NCBI GenBank assembly: GCA_034717695.1
Contig: JAYELS010000053.1
Coordinates: 61,802-125,801, forward strand
Source: NAT127 sp034717695
GTDB taxonomy: Bacteria > Pseudomonadota > Gammaproteobacteria > Pseudomonadales > Porticoccaceae
Direction of reading: 5' to 3'
Length of the DNA stretch: 64,000 bases
Position numbers and translations under genes: made by a program. Shown here in pieces: positions 45,796 to 55,566 of this stretch (position 1 is its first letter; every line of letters starts with the position of its first letter). The notes below the pieces were generated by a model. That model was not told the origin of the DNA. It did not search any database and worked only from the letters and a program-made list of their open reading frames with translations.

Positions 45796-45897
45796 CATAT
45801 CCACCTGACTTGATCCGTGAGTGATCGTACACTCAAAATCAGGTGGCCAGACTCACTATGCTACTACAATGGGTCTGGAAAACGGATATCGCAAATG

Positions 45898-47175
45898 ATG
45901 CCTGCAACACACACTCTGTCGAAACGCGATCAACGCGGCAACATTATTCGGCTCACACTGGCCCAGGCGCTGGCGGGCGCCAACGCCGTGGTGATCTATG
46001 CCACCGGAGCCATCATTGGTCATATGCTGGCCTCGAACAAGACACTCGCAACTCTGCCGATTTCCATTTTCGTAGTAGGAATGGCCGCCTGCATTCTGCC
46101 TGCCGGGGCTATCGCACGGCGTTATGGCCGAAGAGCCGCTTTCCTGGCAGGCACGGGCTGCGGTGTTCTGACCGGGTTGTTGGCCGCGATTGCGCTCATT
46201 TGGAGCTCTTTCTGGCTGTTCTGCCTGGCAACGTTTTTTGGCGGTGCCTACGCAGCGGTGGTGCTCTCGTTTCGTTTTGCGGCCACCGATGGCGTCCGCC
46301 CGCAATGGCGCGCCCCTGCCCTGTCCTTCGTCATGGGCGGTGGCGTGGTCGCAGGCATCGTTGGCCCGCAGCTGGTGACGCATACGATGCACCTCTGGCC
46401 AACGCACCTGTTCGCGGCCACTTTTATCGCCCAGGCAGTCGCAGCAGCCCTATCGGCGCTGGTATTGCTGGGCGTCCGACTGCCAGCCCCCAGTAGCGAG
46501 GAGCTTTCGGGCGGACGACCCCTGGGAATCATTGCACGCCAGCCGCTGTTCATTACGGCGGTGATCTGCGGCGCCGTGTCCTACATGGTCATGAACTTCC
46601 TGATGACAGCCGCACCGCTGGCGATGCACCTGCACGGACATTCCCAGGAGAGTTCCAACCTCGGCCTGCAATGGCATGTCATCGCCATGTACGCGCCCAG
46701 CTTCATCACCGGATGGCTGATCAATCGCTTCGGTGCGGGACGTATCGTGGCGACAGGCTTGCTGCTGTCCGCTCTGTCTGCCGCGGCCGGCTTGACCGGA
46801 GCCAGTGTCTCTCACTTCTGGCTGACATTGGTCTTGCTCGGGATTGGCTGGAACTTTGGTTTCATTGGCGCGTCCTCCTTGGTACTAGAGTGCCATCGAC
46901 CCGAAGAAAAAACGCGGGCGCAGTCACTCAACGATTTCATCATCTTCGGCACCATGGCTATCGGCTCCTTTGCTTCCGGCGGCTTACTGGCCGTTTATGA
47001 CTGGAGCACGGTGCTGTGGGTATCGCTGCTGCCACTCGGCGTGGCAGTGGTGGCATTGACGCTGGCCGCATCTCTGTCACCACAAGCTGCGAATGGCCCA
47101 TTATGGAAGAACCGTATGCCATTACGGCTAAAAAAGAAGCTAACGCTTGCGGCGTGGAGGCGCCAGCAATTCTGA
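45898..47175 (+). CDS. Major facilitator superfamily transporter
   Basis: A 425-residue membrane protein with about 12 helices. The loop 2-3 motif is GAIARRYGRRAAFLAG, matching the MFS signature GxxxDRxGRR loosely. There is no obvious family marker for the substrate. The first half contains long hydrophobic runs (LTGLLAAIALIW, FFGGAYAAVVL). The start is only 30 bp from the IS right end, so the native promoter was lost and the IS may drive it. Its 3' end overlaps hipA by 36 bp. Confidence 0.9.
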   Translation: MPATHTLSKRDQRGNIIRLTLAQALAGANAVVIYATGAIIGHMLASNKTLATLPISIFVVGMAACILPAGAIARRYGRRAAFLAGTGCGVLTGLLAAIALIWSSFWLFCLATFFGGAYAAVVLSFRFAATDGVRPQWRAPALSFVMGGGVVAGIVGPQLVTHTMHLWPTHLFAATFIAQAVAAALSALVLLGVRLPAPSSEELSGGRPLGIIARQPLFITAVICGAVSYMVMNFLMTAAPLAMHLHGHSQESSNLGLQWHVIAMYAPSFITGWLINRFGAGRIVATGLLLSALSAAAGLTGASVSHFWLTLVLLGIGWNFGFIGASSLVLECHRPEEKTRAQSLNDFIIFGTMAIGSFASGGLLAVYDWSTVLWVSLLPLGVAVVALTLAASLSPQAANGPLWKNRMPLRLKKKLTLAAWRRQQF

Positions 47176-48489
47176 CCGCCCCACGGTCACACTTGATTGC
47201 TCAGGCGGCTCTGGATCAGAAAACCCCGCAGCAGCGATGATGGCATCCAGTCTCTGAAACGACACTGTCCGTTTAGGATCATGCAATGACGACATTCCCT
47301 CGTTCCAGGCATGCGCCATCTGCTTGGCGACAGTGCGCCACTGCGGTTCGTTCTTCGCCGCTTCGATGACCTCGTCGCCAACCGCCACCGCCGATTCACA
47401 CAGCGCCTCCACCATCTCGGCGTATTGTCGCGGCGTGATACCCAACCGCGTATTGAAGAATTTTTCCAGTGTTTTGCCAGCCACCCAACTTTTGCGCCCG
47501 CCAATAGCCAGTCCCGGAGGATTGCTCGCATAGCGCGGATACGCCTGCGTCGTCACGATGTCATAGACCGGCGTATAGCCCACATCGGCCAGAGAGGTAT
47601 AGTACAGCGCAATATTTTTCGCATGGCAGTCTGCGTTGCGTACGACATAGTTGAGCAAAAGGTGCCAACCCAACTGCTCCAACTGCGCGCGCACCTGCGC
47701 TGTCGGCAGATAGGCACGCGTGGCGTTCAGCACCTTCTCGGTAGTGGTTGCGTACTTCTCATGCGGCGGCAAACCCAGCAAGCCACAAGCATCTTCAAGC
47801 CCGTGTGAGGGAACGCCGTGCTCATCGACGTCGAAACGCTCGACCACCAGCACGCGACCGTCATCGGACATCAGTGTCTTTGCAACAGGGACCACATCCA
47901 GCCGCGCCAGCACACGCATGCTATAGAACTCATTGAAACCAAGATAAGGAGTACTGTCATCCGACCCCTTGATGATGTGACGGCTGGTGCGCAATGTAGG
48001 CTTGCCTAACGGACCAGCCACTTCAGGCGAAGCATCCTCAGGCGCGATGAATTTGGGCACCATGCCGGAGATCGACGCGCGTGCATAGCGGCGCACCAGT
48101 GCAGCAAAATGTTCCGTGGTGTTTTCCCCTTTCAGCAGCCTCTCGATCTGCAACGGCTCCATGTCCATCCCCGGTTTGGCCCCCTGTGGCGTGACCGTGA
48201 CACGGCCGATGCCCATACCGCCAACCACCGCCAACAGAGACAAGTCTGTGCCGTCAAGCAGCGGGCCGAATTCCTCACGGATGATGCCCAACAGGTAACC
48301 TTCGGGCAGGTTCTGGCGGAAGAAGGGATGAAGATCGCGGGGCCATCGCCAAGGCTCTTCCCGTACCGGCATGGCCAGGCTGACAAAATCGGCCGGACCG
48401 GCACTGGGAAGGTACTTCAAAACATACTCATCGCGCTCACGGTAAAGCTGGGCTGTCGTCTTGCCGCAAACCTGCACGTCGAGCCTCAT
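47140..48489 (-). CDS. hipA: HipA-family serine/threonine kinase toxin
   Basis: A 449-residue HipA-like kinase. The catalytic loop is NADCHAKNIALYY, the DxHxKN pattern of HipA, where Asp is the base; the metal motif follows in YTPVYDIVTTQAYP. The autophosphorylation loop region includes the G-rich VGGMGIGRVTV. HipA kinases phosphorylate targets such as glutamyl-tRNA synthetase and stop growth. The ATG overlaps hipB's stop by four bases. Stop is TAG. Confidence 0.92.
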   Translation of the reverse strand: MRLDVQVCGKTTAQLYRERDEYVLKYLPSAGPADFVSLAMPVREEPWRWPRDLHPFFRQNLPEGYLLGIIREEFGPLLDGTDLSLLAVVGGMGIGRVTVTPQGAKPGMDMEPLQIERLLKGENTTEHFAALVRRYARASISGMVPKFIAPEDASPEVAGPLGKPTLRTSRHIIKGSDDSTPYLGFNEFYSMRVLARLDVVPVAKTLMSDDGRVLVVERFDVDEHGVPSHGLEDACGLLGLPPHEKYATTTEKVLNATRAYLPTAQVRAQLEQLGWHLLLNYVVRNADCHAKNIALYYTSLADVGYTPVYDIVTTQAYPRYASNPPGLAIGGRKSWVAGKTLEKFFNTRLGITPRQYAEMVEALCESAVAVGDEVIEAAKNEPQWRTVAKQMAHAWNEGMSSLHDPKRTVSFQRLDAIIAAAGFSDPEPPEQSSVTVGRSELLAPPRRKR

Positions 48490-48749
48490 TCGTCATCACC
48501 GCTGCGCTGTTCGGCCAGGATGTCCTCTACCGTGCGTACATGACCGGGCTTTACCAACTTCAAGTCGTAACCAGCCGCTTCGAGCAGGCGAATCAAAGCA
48601 GACACGCTCATGTCACCCTTGGCCAGAGTCTCCATCCGAGCTACCGTCGTGCGCGCGACGCCGGCCCGTTGGGCGAGTTCGGCCTGGCTTAAACCGGCTT
48701 CCCGGCGAGCACTCTTGAGCATCTCGGCAACATCGTAAAGCGTTGTCAC
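48486..48749 (-). CDS. hipB: HipB-family antitoxin (XRE helix-turn-helix)
   Basis: An 87-residue Cro/CI-type DNA-binding protein: VAEMLKSARREAGLSQAELAQRAGVARTTVARMETL. It precedes hipA in the usual order and should bind and restrain it and repress the operon. The GTG start at 48749 follows GGGGG; an upstream TTG at 48761 is less likely. Confidence 0.9.
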   Translation of the reverse strand: MTTLYDVAEMLKSARREAGLSQAELAQRAGVARTTVARMETLAKGDMSVSALIRLLEAAGYDLKLVKPGHVRTVEDILAEQRSGDDE

Positions 48750-49199
48750 TGTAGCCCCCAAGCATCAAAAAAGCATAAATCAAGAAAAATGTAGCCTGAA
48801 AGATACAAAAAAGCAAACAACTGCAGAGGCAAGGGCCACCAAATGCTCGTTCACCCCGCCTGCACAGACTATTGAAAACGCTTGACTGGCTGGTGGTCTA
48901 CGGATGCAGCGTGCATGAGTGCCTGACACGTATCCGGCTCGATACCGCAGCGGCACCTCCCCCAAGCGCTGGGCGCAGGGGCGCAGGGGCGCTTGCCGAT
49001 AGAGTGAACACACCTTTTGGGACGCTCTCTGGGCTTGCTTCGTATCTGCGCTGGCGGCCAGCAGCATTTCGATTTCCCTCACCCCTCATCAGGAGGGAAT
49101 TGCTGTTCAAAGTGCTGCTCACCGGGATGATCAAGAAGATCCGCGACAAGGAAATGGAGGAGCTGTTTTCTCCCCAGTGACGGGATGTGAAGGTGCTTT
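48750..49199. other. 450-bp region without a convincing gene
   Basis: Between the hipB start and the end of the kinase gene. It contains a run of short GGCGCAGGG repeats (about 48960-48990) and AT-rich DNA next to hipB that should hold its promoter. A 102-residue plus-strand frame (48872-49180) has no recognisable domain, though its last part (MIKKIRDKEMEELFSPQ) could be a relic of a lost gene. Confidence 0.5.
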
Positions 49200-50531
49200 T
49201 CAGGACCGATCCTCTGCGGGAATTCTCAGCTCGGCGCCCAGCCCACCCCCATCCCGAGGCAGCAACGTCAGCTCGCCAGAAAACCGCTTCGCGATGGCGC
49301 GCACAATGGAAATGCCCAGTCCCGCGCCATCCTGAGCCCGCCGCCCTTGATCTCCGCGCCAGAAACGTTTGCCAATCTGGGCAGTCTGCTCAACGCTCAG
49401 GCCGGGACCACGATCAGCGACAGTAATCAGGCAATGCGCTTCGCCGAACAAGAGGGTTACATCCACGGTCTCGTTGTCAGGCGAGTAGCGCAATGCATTG
49501 TCCACAAGATTTCGAACAGCGGTCTCCAGCATGGATTTTGGCACCGCTGTCCCAGTATCCGTTCCGTCCACCACCCATGATACGCGCTGACGAATATCAC
49601 CGCTGTATGCAGCAAGCGCACTCTCCACAGCGGCGACGACGGAGTGGCAAACGTCTTCCTCGTGGACCGCTGCCTCTGTCCAGGCCAACGCCATCATTTG
49701 ATCCAGCGTATGCCGCAACCGTTTGACCCCTGCTTCCGCACTGTCCAGCGAGAGTTCCGCTTCCTCACCGTCCGTCATCCTGGCCACTTGCAGGTGGGTA
49801 TCAATGACGGTCAACGGGGTTCTCAGTTCATGGGCAGCAGCATCGGTAAAGGCACGCTGACTGGCCAGCGCCTGTGCCAAGCGTCCGAACAAGCCGTTCA
49901 TGGCCTCGAGGACGGGACGAAGTTCTGCAGGCGCATGATCCTGCGCTATCGGTGAGGTGTCATCCGCCGTCTTCTCACGCAGCTCCCGGCGCAAGACCTT
50001 CAGCGGCGCCAGCCCCCGCCCGATGCCGACCCACAGGGCGATGAGGCTGCCCAGCACGGCGACCAGAAAGGGTACGCCTGCCGCCCGCAGCAGATCAGCG
50101 ATCAGAATGTTTCGCTGATCGATGCGGTCCGCCGTGGTGATCTGGTACTCCCCGGCTTGCAACACATAGACCCGCCAGTGCCGGCCCTGCTCTTCGTACA
50201 GACTGTAGCCGGGTGGCAATGAATCAAAACCCGCCCCCGGACTGCCGGTCGTTCGAGCCAGCACCTCGCCCCGCAGAGAACGTATCTCGCAGGCAATCCC
50301 CTCTCCGCCGCGGACCTGAACGGCTTCGCTGAAGTCGGCAGGGCTCGAACGCGGCTGCAGCGATCCCCGTTCAAGCAATCCCGCAACCATGCGGGCCGAC
50401 ATGGCGAGTCGGCCATCGAGCGTACGATCCAGATGGGCATGGGCATCTCGCATCATCCACGCCGCAGCCATCACCCAGAGAACTATCAGGGATATGCCGG
50501 CTATCAGTACGGCTCGCAAGCGCAGACTCAC
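49200..50531 (-). CDS. Two-component sensor histidine kinase (QseC-like)
   Basis: A 443-residue membrane kinase: two helices (about 8-26 and 147-166), a periplasmic sensor of about 115 residues, a HAMP-like linker, HisKA with the phospho-His in TDAAAHELRTPLTVI, and a HATPase with NLVDNALRY, DRGPGL and GAGLGISIV. The GTG at 50531 overlaps the regulator stop (GTGA). It shares a promoter region with the cytochrome/Dsb operon, so it probably senses the envelope stress that operon deals with. Confidence 0.9.
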   Translation of the reverse strand: MSLRLRAVLIAGISLIVLWVMAAAWMMRDAHAHLDRTLDGRLAMSARMVAGLLERGSLQPRSSPADFSEAVQVRGGEGIACEIRSLRGEVLARTTGSPGAGFDSLPPGYSLYEEQGRHWRVYVLQAGEYQITTADRIDQRNILIADLLRAAGVPFLVAVLGSLIALWVGIGRGLAPLKVLRRELREKTADDTSPIAQDHAPAELRPVLEAMNGLFGRLAQALASQRAFTDAAAHELRTPLTVIDTHLQVARMTDGEEAELSLDSAEAGVKRLRHTLDQMMALAWTEAAVHEEDVCHSVVAAVESALAAYSGDIRQRVSWVVDGTDTGTAVPKSMLETAVRNLVDNALRYSPDNETVDVTLLFGEAHCLITVADRGPGLSVEQTAQIGKRFWRGDQGRRAQDGAGLGISIVRAIAKRFSGELTLLPRDGGGLGAELRIPAEDRS

Positions 50532-51193
50532 GATAACGCCCACCCCAGTCGATAACCCAGCCCTCGGGCGGTCTCGATAGCGTCGGAGCCGAGCTTGCGC
50601 CGGATATTGTGGATGTGCACATTGACCGCATTGCTGCTCACCGTCTCATCCAGTCCGTAAAGGTGTTCCTTCAACTGGTCGGACGACACCCATCGACCGT
50701 TGGCGCTGGCCAGATGTGCCAACACGTCCACCTCCCGACGAGACACCGTCACAGCTGACTCGTGAAGCCAGGCCAGACCACTCTCCGGTTCCAGCCGCAA
50801 AGGTCCCGCAATCACCCACTGCGCGGCTCGTCCCTGCGTTCGTCGAACCAGCGCGTGTAACCGCGCTGCCAGCTCGCGCAGATCGAAGGGCTTGACCATG
50901 TAGTCGTCGGCGCCGGCATGAAGACCCGCGAGCCGATGCTCGACAGCATCTCGCGCCGACAGGATAAGTATCGGCAGAGATGGCTCGAACGCCCGCGCCA
51001 CAGCCAGCAGTTCCAGGCCATCGCGATCGGGCAAGCCCAAGTCGAGCACCAGGGCGTGATAGGCATCCTCTTGCTGAACCGTTTCGGCCTCGGCGGCCGT
51101 ACCGACGTGGCGGACGGTGATGCCATGATTGCGCAGTCCGGCAACCACCCCCTTGCCGATCAGCTCATCGTCTTCCACCAACAGCACTCGCAT
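50528..51193 (-). CDS. Two-component response regulator (OmpR family)
   Basis: A 221-residue regulator starting MRVLLVEDDELIGKGVV, phospho-Asp in LVLDLGLPDRDG, switch Lys in MVKPFD, and a winged helix (SRREVDVLAHLASANGRWVS; SSNAVNVHIHNIRRKLG; ARGLGYRLGW) typical of QseB/PmrA. It is divergent from the triheme cytochrome gene 209 bp away, which it probably controls. Confidence 0.92.
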   Translation of the reverse strand: MRVLLVEDDELIGKGVVAGLRNHGITVRHVGTAAEAETVQQEDAYHALVLDLGLPDRDGLELLAVARAFEPSLPILILSARDAVEHRLAGLHAGADDYMVKPFDLRELAARLHALVRRTQGRAAQWVIAGPLRLEPESGLAWLHESAVTVSRREVDVLAHLASANGRWVSSDQLKEHLYGLDETVSSNAVNVHIHNIRRKLGSDAIETARGLGYRLGWALS

Positions 51194-51402
51194 CGTTTGT
51201 TCATCTCTCGCGTCAAAAACAGCCATTTTAGGCTAGAGATTCATCCAATGCGAGAACGCAAGCCCGCGAAAAAGCGCTTTAGTTTCACTTAATCCAGGTC
51301 GGCTACCATCTCGAACCCGGCTCAATCCAGCCGGTTCCGAACCGGCGCAAATGCTGACGGAGCCGGGTCTTCCGTACAACAGCAAGGAAAAGACTGATAG
51401 CT

Positions 51403-52764
51403 ATGCGAGGAGTCACCCGGACTGCAACAGCGCTGGCGGTTGTCGTTGCAGCGGCTTTTGCGTTCGCCCAGTCAATCCCCCACTGGTTTGTCCCAAAGGT
51501 TGCGGCGATACCTGAACTGGATCTCCATGACCCCGAGCTGATCGCCAGAGGCGAATACTTTGCACGGGTCGCTAATTGCGTCGCTTGTCACACCGCGCCG
51601 GATGGCGAGCCGTTTGCCGGTGGCCTGAGCATGCAGACACCGCTGGGGGCCATTTACTCCACCAACATTACGCCCGACACCGACACCGGTATTGGCAGCT
51701 ACAGTTATGCGGACTTTGAGCGAGCAGTACGACGCGGTGTCCGCCCTGATAACGTGCCACTGTATCCGGCCATGCCTTTTGTCTCTTACAGGATTATCGA
51801 AGACGAAGAGATCGAAGCCATGTATGCCTATTTCATGTCTGGGGTCGAAGCGGTGGTGCAAAAGAATCCCGCACCCACCATCCCGTGGCCTGCCTCCATG
51901 CGCTGGCCACTCTTTCTCTGGCAACTACTCTTCGCTCAACCCCGTGAATTTGAACCAGCCGACCACCGTACCGAGCAGGAAAACCATGGTGCTTACTTAG
52001 TTGAAGGCCCCGCTCATTGTGGCAGCTGCCATACACCACGAGGTCTTGCCCTTCAGGAGACAGCTCTCGCTGACGATGATACCCGGCAATTTTTAGCGGG
52101 CGCAGTGCTCGAAGGCTGGTACGCGAAGAGCTTGCGTGACGAAGGCATCGGGCTGTCCACTTGGTCAAAGGAAGAAATTGTCGACTTTCTGCGTACCGGC
52201 CGCACCGATCACACTGCCGCATTCGGCACCATGACAAACGTGATAGAGCACAGCACGCAGTACCTGACGGACGACGATCTGGCCGCAATCGCCGCTTACC
52301 TGAAAACTCTGCCGTCACGACGGACTTACAACGACAGCTGGCAGCCAGCCGAGGATTTCACCACCGCCCAATTGCGCGACGGCGCCTTCAGCACCCCGGG
52401 AGCCCTCATTTACGTTCAGGAATGCGCGGCCTGTCACCGCCTCGACGGCATGGGGGCGCCGCGCGTGTTTCCCGCTCTGGCACACAACTCCATCGTCTTT
52501 GCGGACAACCCGAGCTCGCTCATTCAGGTCACTCTGGCTGGCAGCAGGATGCCCGACACCAGCCACGACGCCATGACCTTTGCCATGCCCGCTTTCTACC
52601 ATCTAAGCAACCGGGATCTCGCCGACGTGCTCAATTTCATTCGCACCGGCTGGGGCAATCACGGCAGCGAAATTACCGTTCGCGATATTGCGCGAATGCG
52701 TCGTCTGGTCGACAACGCCCCCCAGGACTATGTGCCCACCGCTCAGGAGGCTGTGCATGAATAA
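51403..52764 (+). CDS. Triheme membrane cytochrome c (alcohol-dehydrogenase subunit type)
   Basis: A 453-residue c-type cytochrome with an N-terminal membrane anchor or signal and three heme sites: CVACH (about 59), CGSCH (about 210) and CAACH (about 345). Order and spacing match the cytochrome subunits of membrane alcohol, aldehyde and gluconate dehydrogenases. No dehydrogenase is encoded nearby, so it may accept electrons from another periplasmic donor, perhaps the TsdA-like protein that follows with an 8-base overlap. Confidence 0.9.
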   Translation: MRGVTRTATALAVVVAAAFAFAQSIPHWFVPKVAAIPELDLHDPELIARGEYFARVANCVACHTAPDGEPFAGGLSMQTPLGAIYSTNITPDTDTGIGSYSYADFERAVRRGVRPDNVPLYPAMPFVSYRIIEDEEIEAMYAYFMSGVEAVVQKNPAPTIPWPASMRWPLFLWQLLFAQPREFEPADHRTEQENHGAYLVEGPAHCGSCHTPRGLALQETALADDDTRQFLAGAVLEGWYAKSLRDEGIGLSTWSKEEIVDFLRTGRTDHTAAFGTMTNVIEHSTQYLTDDDLAAIAAYLKTLPSRRTYNDSWQPAEDFTTAQLRDGAFSTPGALIYVQECAACHRLDGMGAPRVFPALAHNSIVFADNPSSLIQVTLAGSRMPDTSHDAMTFAMPAFYHLSNRDLADVLNFIRTGWGNHGSEITVRDIARMRRLVDNAPQDYVPTAQEAVHE

Positions 52765-53659
52765 GGCCATCGTTATGGGGGTCATGGCTGCCGTAGGAAT
52801 AGTCGCTGTCGGCTGGTTCTGGCATGAAAGCCGCTTCTACGACGCCCCCACCGCCCCTGCATATACTGTTGTCAGCGAGGATGGCCGGGTGGCTGGCGAA
52901 TACCGCCCACCTCAAGCGCGCGATATTCTGCAAGAAGACAATGCCGAGGACATCATTTATGGCATGCGCCTTCTTAATGAAACCTCACGCCTGTTACCGG
53001 AGAATGTTGGCAACGGCCTCAATTGCAACAGTTGTCACATGGCACAAGGCAAACGCCCGCTGGGTGCCCCTTACATCAACACCGCCGGTGATTACCCCAA
53101 ATTCATGCCACGCGCTCAAGCCGTACTGGACCTAACCGAGCGTATCAACGGCTGCTTCCGTCGCTCCATGGATGGTCGCCCGTTGGCGGACGATTCAAAA
53201 GAAATGGCCGCCATGAAAGCCTACATTCAATGGCTCTCCAAAGACCTCGAGCCAGGGCAACGCGTCGAGATCGACAATATGGAATACTTTGATGTCGCCC
53301 AATACACTCCGAACTCGACCCGGGGCGAAATACTCTACGCCCAGCAATGCGCGGCCTGTCACGGCGACAATGGCGAAGGCATGAAAGACCAGTTCGGCGA
53401 CTATATCTTTCCGCCCTTGTGGGGCGACGAATCCTTCAATATCGGTGCGGGCATGGCAAGACTGTCGCGCGCCGCCCCCTTCATAAAACACAACATGCCG
53501 TTAGGTGTCAGCCTGGACGCACCGCTGGGGCAGATCACGCTGAGCGAGCAGGACGCCGTGGATATCGCGGCATATTTCACCGCCAAGCCTCGACCGGACT
53601 TTGCCGACAAAATGCACGACTGGCCCGGGGTCTCCAACCCAGCGGATGCTCGTTATTAG
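52757..53659 (+). CDS. TsdA-like diheme cytochrome c (thiosulfate dehydrogenase type)
   Basis: A 300-residue protein with an N-terminal anchor and two heme motifs, CNSCH and CAACH. Between them is DLTERINGCFRRSMDGRPL, matching the TsdA segment in which a Cys serves as an unusual heme ligand. TsdA oxidises thiosulfate to tetrathionate in the periplasm, or runs the reverse. The match is on motifs only; related diheme proteins without this activity exist. It overlaps the preceding cytochrome gene. Confidence 0.8.
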   Translation: MNKAIVMGVMAAVGIVAVGWFWHESRFYDAPTAPAYTVVSEDGRVAGEYRPPQARDILQEDNAEDIIYGMRLLNETSRLLPENVGNGLNCNSCHMAQGKRPLGAPYINTAGDYPKFMPRAQAVLDLTERINGCFRRSMDGRPLADDSKEMAAMKAYIQWLSKDLEPGQRVEIDNMEYFDVAQYTPNSTRGEILYAQQCAACHGDNGEGMKDQFGDYIFPPLWGDESFNIGAGMARLSRAAPFIKHNMPLGVSLDAPLGQITLSEQDAVDIAAYFTAKPRPDFADKMHDWPGVSNPADARY

Positions 53660-53736
53660 GGGCCAGTCCAGCCATTTAGTCTCGCTTAATCGAAAGCCTT
53701 CATCATCCCTGGCTCATCGGTTTGGAGGGATTGAAT

Positions 53737-55566
53737 GTGGTTCGATACCGACACGCACTCGTTGCGCTAATTCTGTCTTGCTGTGCGGTAGGTGCTGTCT
53801 CGGCCAAGGATGGATTGTTCTCCTGGGGTCAAGAGACCCAGTTTCTGGCGGCGGAAGACGTCTTTACACTGGAGGAGGTGCAGCGACAAGGAGAACAGTA
53901 CGTACTCCAAGGGCAGGTCGCCGATGCTTATTACGTTTACCGCCACTCACTGAAACTGGTCGATGCAGAGGGCCAGCCCGTAGACCTGACTACGCCAGCG
54001 GGAACAGCCAGACACGACGAGTTCTTCGGTGACACGGAAATTTATAGGGGCGATGCCGCTCGCCTGCATTTTCCTGTGGTGGCACCGGGTCCCATGACGC
54101 TGCACTGGCAGGGATGTGCGGAAGAAGGTATCTGCTATCCACCTCAGACCCTGCAGGTGGATCTTCCAGAAGCCTCTGTCACCCTTGAAGAGACTTCTTC
54201 GATCACTGACAACCCACCCAGAGAGCTGGCACCACGATCAGCCAGCAACATGGACTTGGCCGAAGATCAGGCTGCAGCCCAACGGCTTGCCGCCCTCGGC
54301 CCCGTCGCAGGCACTTTGTTGTTCTTCGGGTTCGGCTTGCTACTCGCCTTTACGCCCTGCACTTTGCCCATGATTCCCATTGTCTCCACACTCATCGTCG
54401 GCAACCAAGCTCAACCACGAAGCGCTTTTACTCTGACGCTGTCCTATATCCTGGCGATGGCCGGCACTTACGCGGTTGTCGGAGTGGCTGCGGGCCTGGC
54501 GGGCGCCAATTTGCAAGCCGCACTGCAATCACCGTGGCTACTGAGCCTGTTCGCTACCCTGTTCCTGATCCTGGCCAGCTCATTGTTCGGCCTGTTTGAG
54601 TTACGTATGCCAGCAGCGATTATGAATCGTATCGAGTCAGCCGGACAGAAACAGGCCGGCGGCAATATTGCAGGGGCGGCAGCACTGGGTTTGGTGTCGG
54701 CACTTCTTATCGGCCCCTGCATGACCGCCCCCCTGGCCGGTGCGCTGCTGTACATTGGACAAACGGGCAGCGCACTCCAAGGTGGCCTAGCCTTGTTCGC
54801 TCTGGGGCTGGGCATGGGTTTGCCTCTGCTGGCAATTGCGGTGTTCGGTGCTCGTGTGCTCCCCAAGCCGGGGCCATGGATGGACCGGGTACGGATCGCT
54901 TTTGGTTATGTCATGGTGGGCATGGCAGTCATGATGCTGACACGCTTTCTGCCCGGCACAGCAAGCTTGGCGCTCTGGGGAGCGTGGATACTGTCGCTGG
55001 CGATCGGTTTGATTGCCTGGGCACAGGCCGTCACAAACCGGCAGCGACTGGCCTGGACGTTGCGCTCGGGCGTGGCATTCGCTGGTCTGTGGTCCACTCT
55101 GATGCTCATCGGTGCCGCCTCGGGGGGCGACTCCGCCTTACAACCCCTGGCCCATCTGCGCGGTGCACCCGCTGCGACTCCTCTTGCCGGGACCGCCGAA
55201 ACTGCTTACGTGCAAGCAAAGTCAGTGGCGGACGTGAACGCACGATTGGCGGAAGCAGGTGCGCGAGGTGAATGGACCCTGATCGACTTCTACGCCGATT
55301 GGTGCATCAGCTGTCATGTCATCGAGCGCAATGTATTTGGCGACCCCTCCGTCGCGGCACGATTGGCACAGCTGCAGATCGTGCGACCGGATGTGACGCA
55401 CAATGATGCTATCGACCAGGAATTGCTCAAGCATTGGGGTGTCATGGGGCCACCCACGCTCATCCTCGTAGGACCGGATGGCAAGGAGCGTCGTGATCTG
55501 CGCGTGGTGGGAGAAATCAATGTACGTGGATTTCTTGAGCGCCTGGACACGGCAGGTACACCATGA
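53737..55566 (+). CDS. dsbD: Thiol:disulfide interchange protein DsbD
   Basis: A 609-residue protein. The N-terminal periplasmic domain carries the Cys pair in CAEEGICYPP, about eight membrane helices follow with conserved Cys in FTPCTLPMIP and IGPCMTAPL, and a C-terminal thioredoxin domain has WCISC. DsbD passes electrons from cytosolic thioredoxin to periplasmic partners. GTG 53737 has GGAGGG 7 bases upstream. It is followed by TlpA- and DsbG-like genes, likely its electron acceptors. Confidence 0.93.
   Translation: MVRYRHALVALILSCCAVGAVSAKDGLFSWGQETQFLAAEDVFTLEEVQRQGEQYVLQGQVADAYYVYRHSLKLVDAEGQPVDLTTPAGTARHDEFFGDTEIYRGDAARLHFPVVAPGPMTLHWQGCAEEGICYPPQTLQVDLPEASVTLEETSSITDNPPRELAPRSASNMDLAEDQAAAQRLAALGPVAGTLLFFGFGLLLAFTPCTLPMIPIVSTLIVGNQAQPRSAFTLTLSYILAMAGTYAVVGVAAGLAGANLQAALQSPWLLSLFATLFLILASSLFGLFELRMPAAIMNRIESAGQKQAGGNIAGAAALGLVSALLIGPCMTAPLAGALLYIGQTGSALQGGLALFALGLGMGLPLLAIAVFGARVLPKPGPWMDRVRIAFGYVMVGMAVMMLTRFLPGTASLALWGAWILSLAIGLIAWAQAVTNRQRLAWTLRSGVAFAGLWSTLMLIGAASGGDSALQPLAHLRGAPAATPLAGTAETAYVQAKSVADVNARLAEAGARGEWTLIDFYADWCISCHVIERNVFGDPSVAARLAQLQIVRPDVTHNDAIDQELLKHWGVMGPPTLILVGPDGKERRDLRVVGEINVRGFLERLDTAGTP

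Larger units (their letters stand above)
44613..45868 (-). mobile_element. IS3-family insertion sequence, complete copy
   Basis: 1,256 bp with imperfect inverted ends (TGTAGTGG ... GGCCACC at left; TGTAGTAG ... GGCCACC at right, about 19 of 27 matches). It carries overlapping orfA and orfB with an A-AAA-AAG slippery site at 45532-45538. The subgroup (IS3 or related) is tentative. Confidence 0.92.

Noticed and set aside
48872..49180. 102-codon plus-strand frame
   Set aside because: No ribosome site, domain or consistent codon use; at most a relic.
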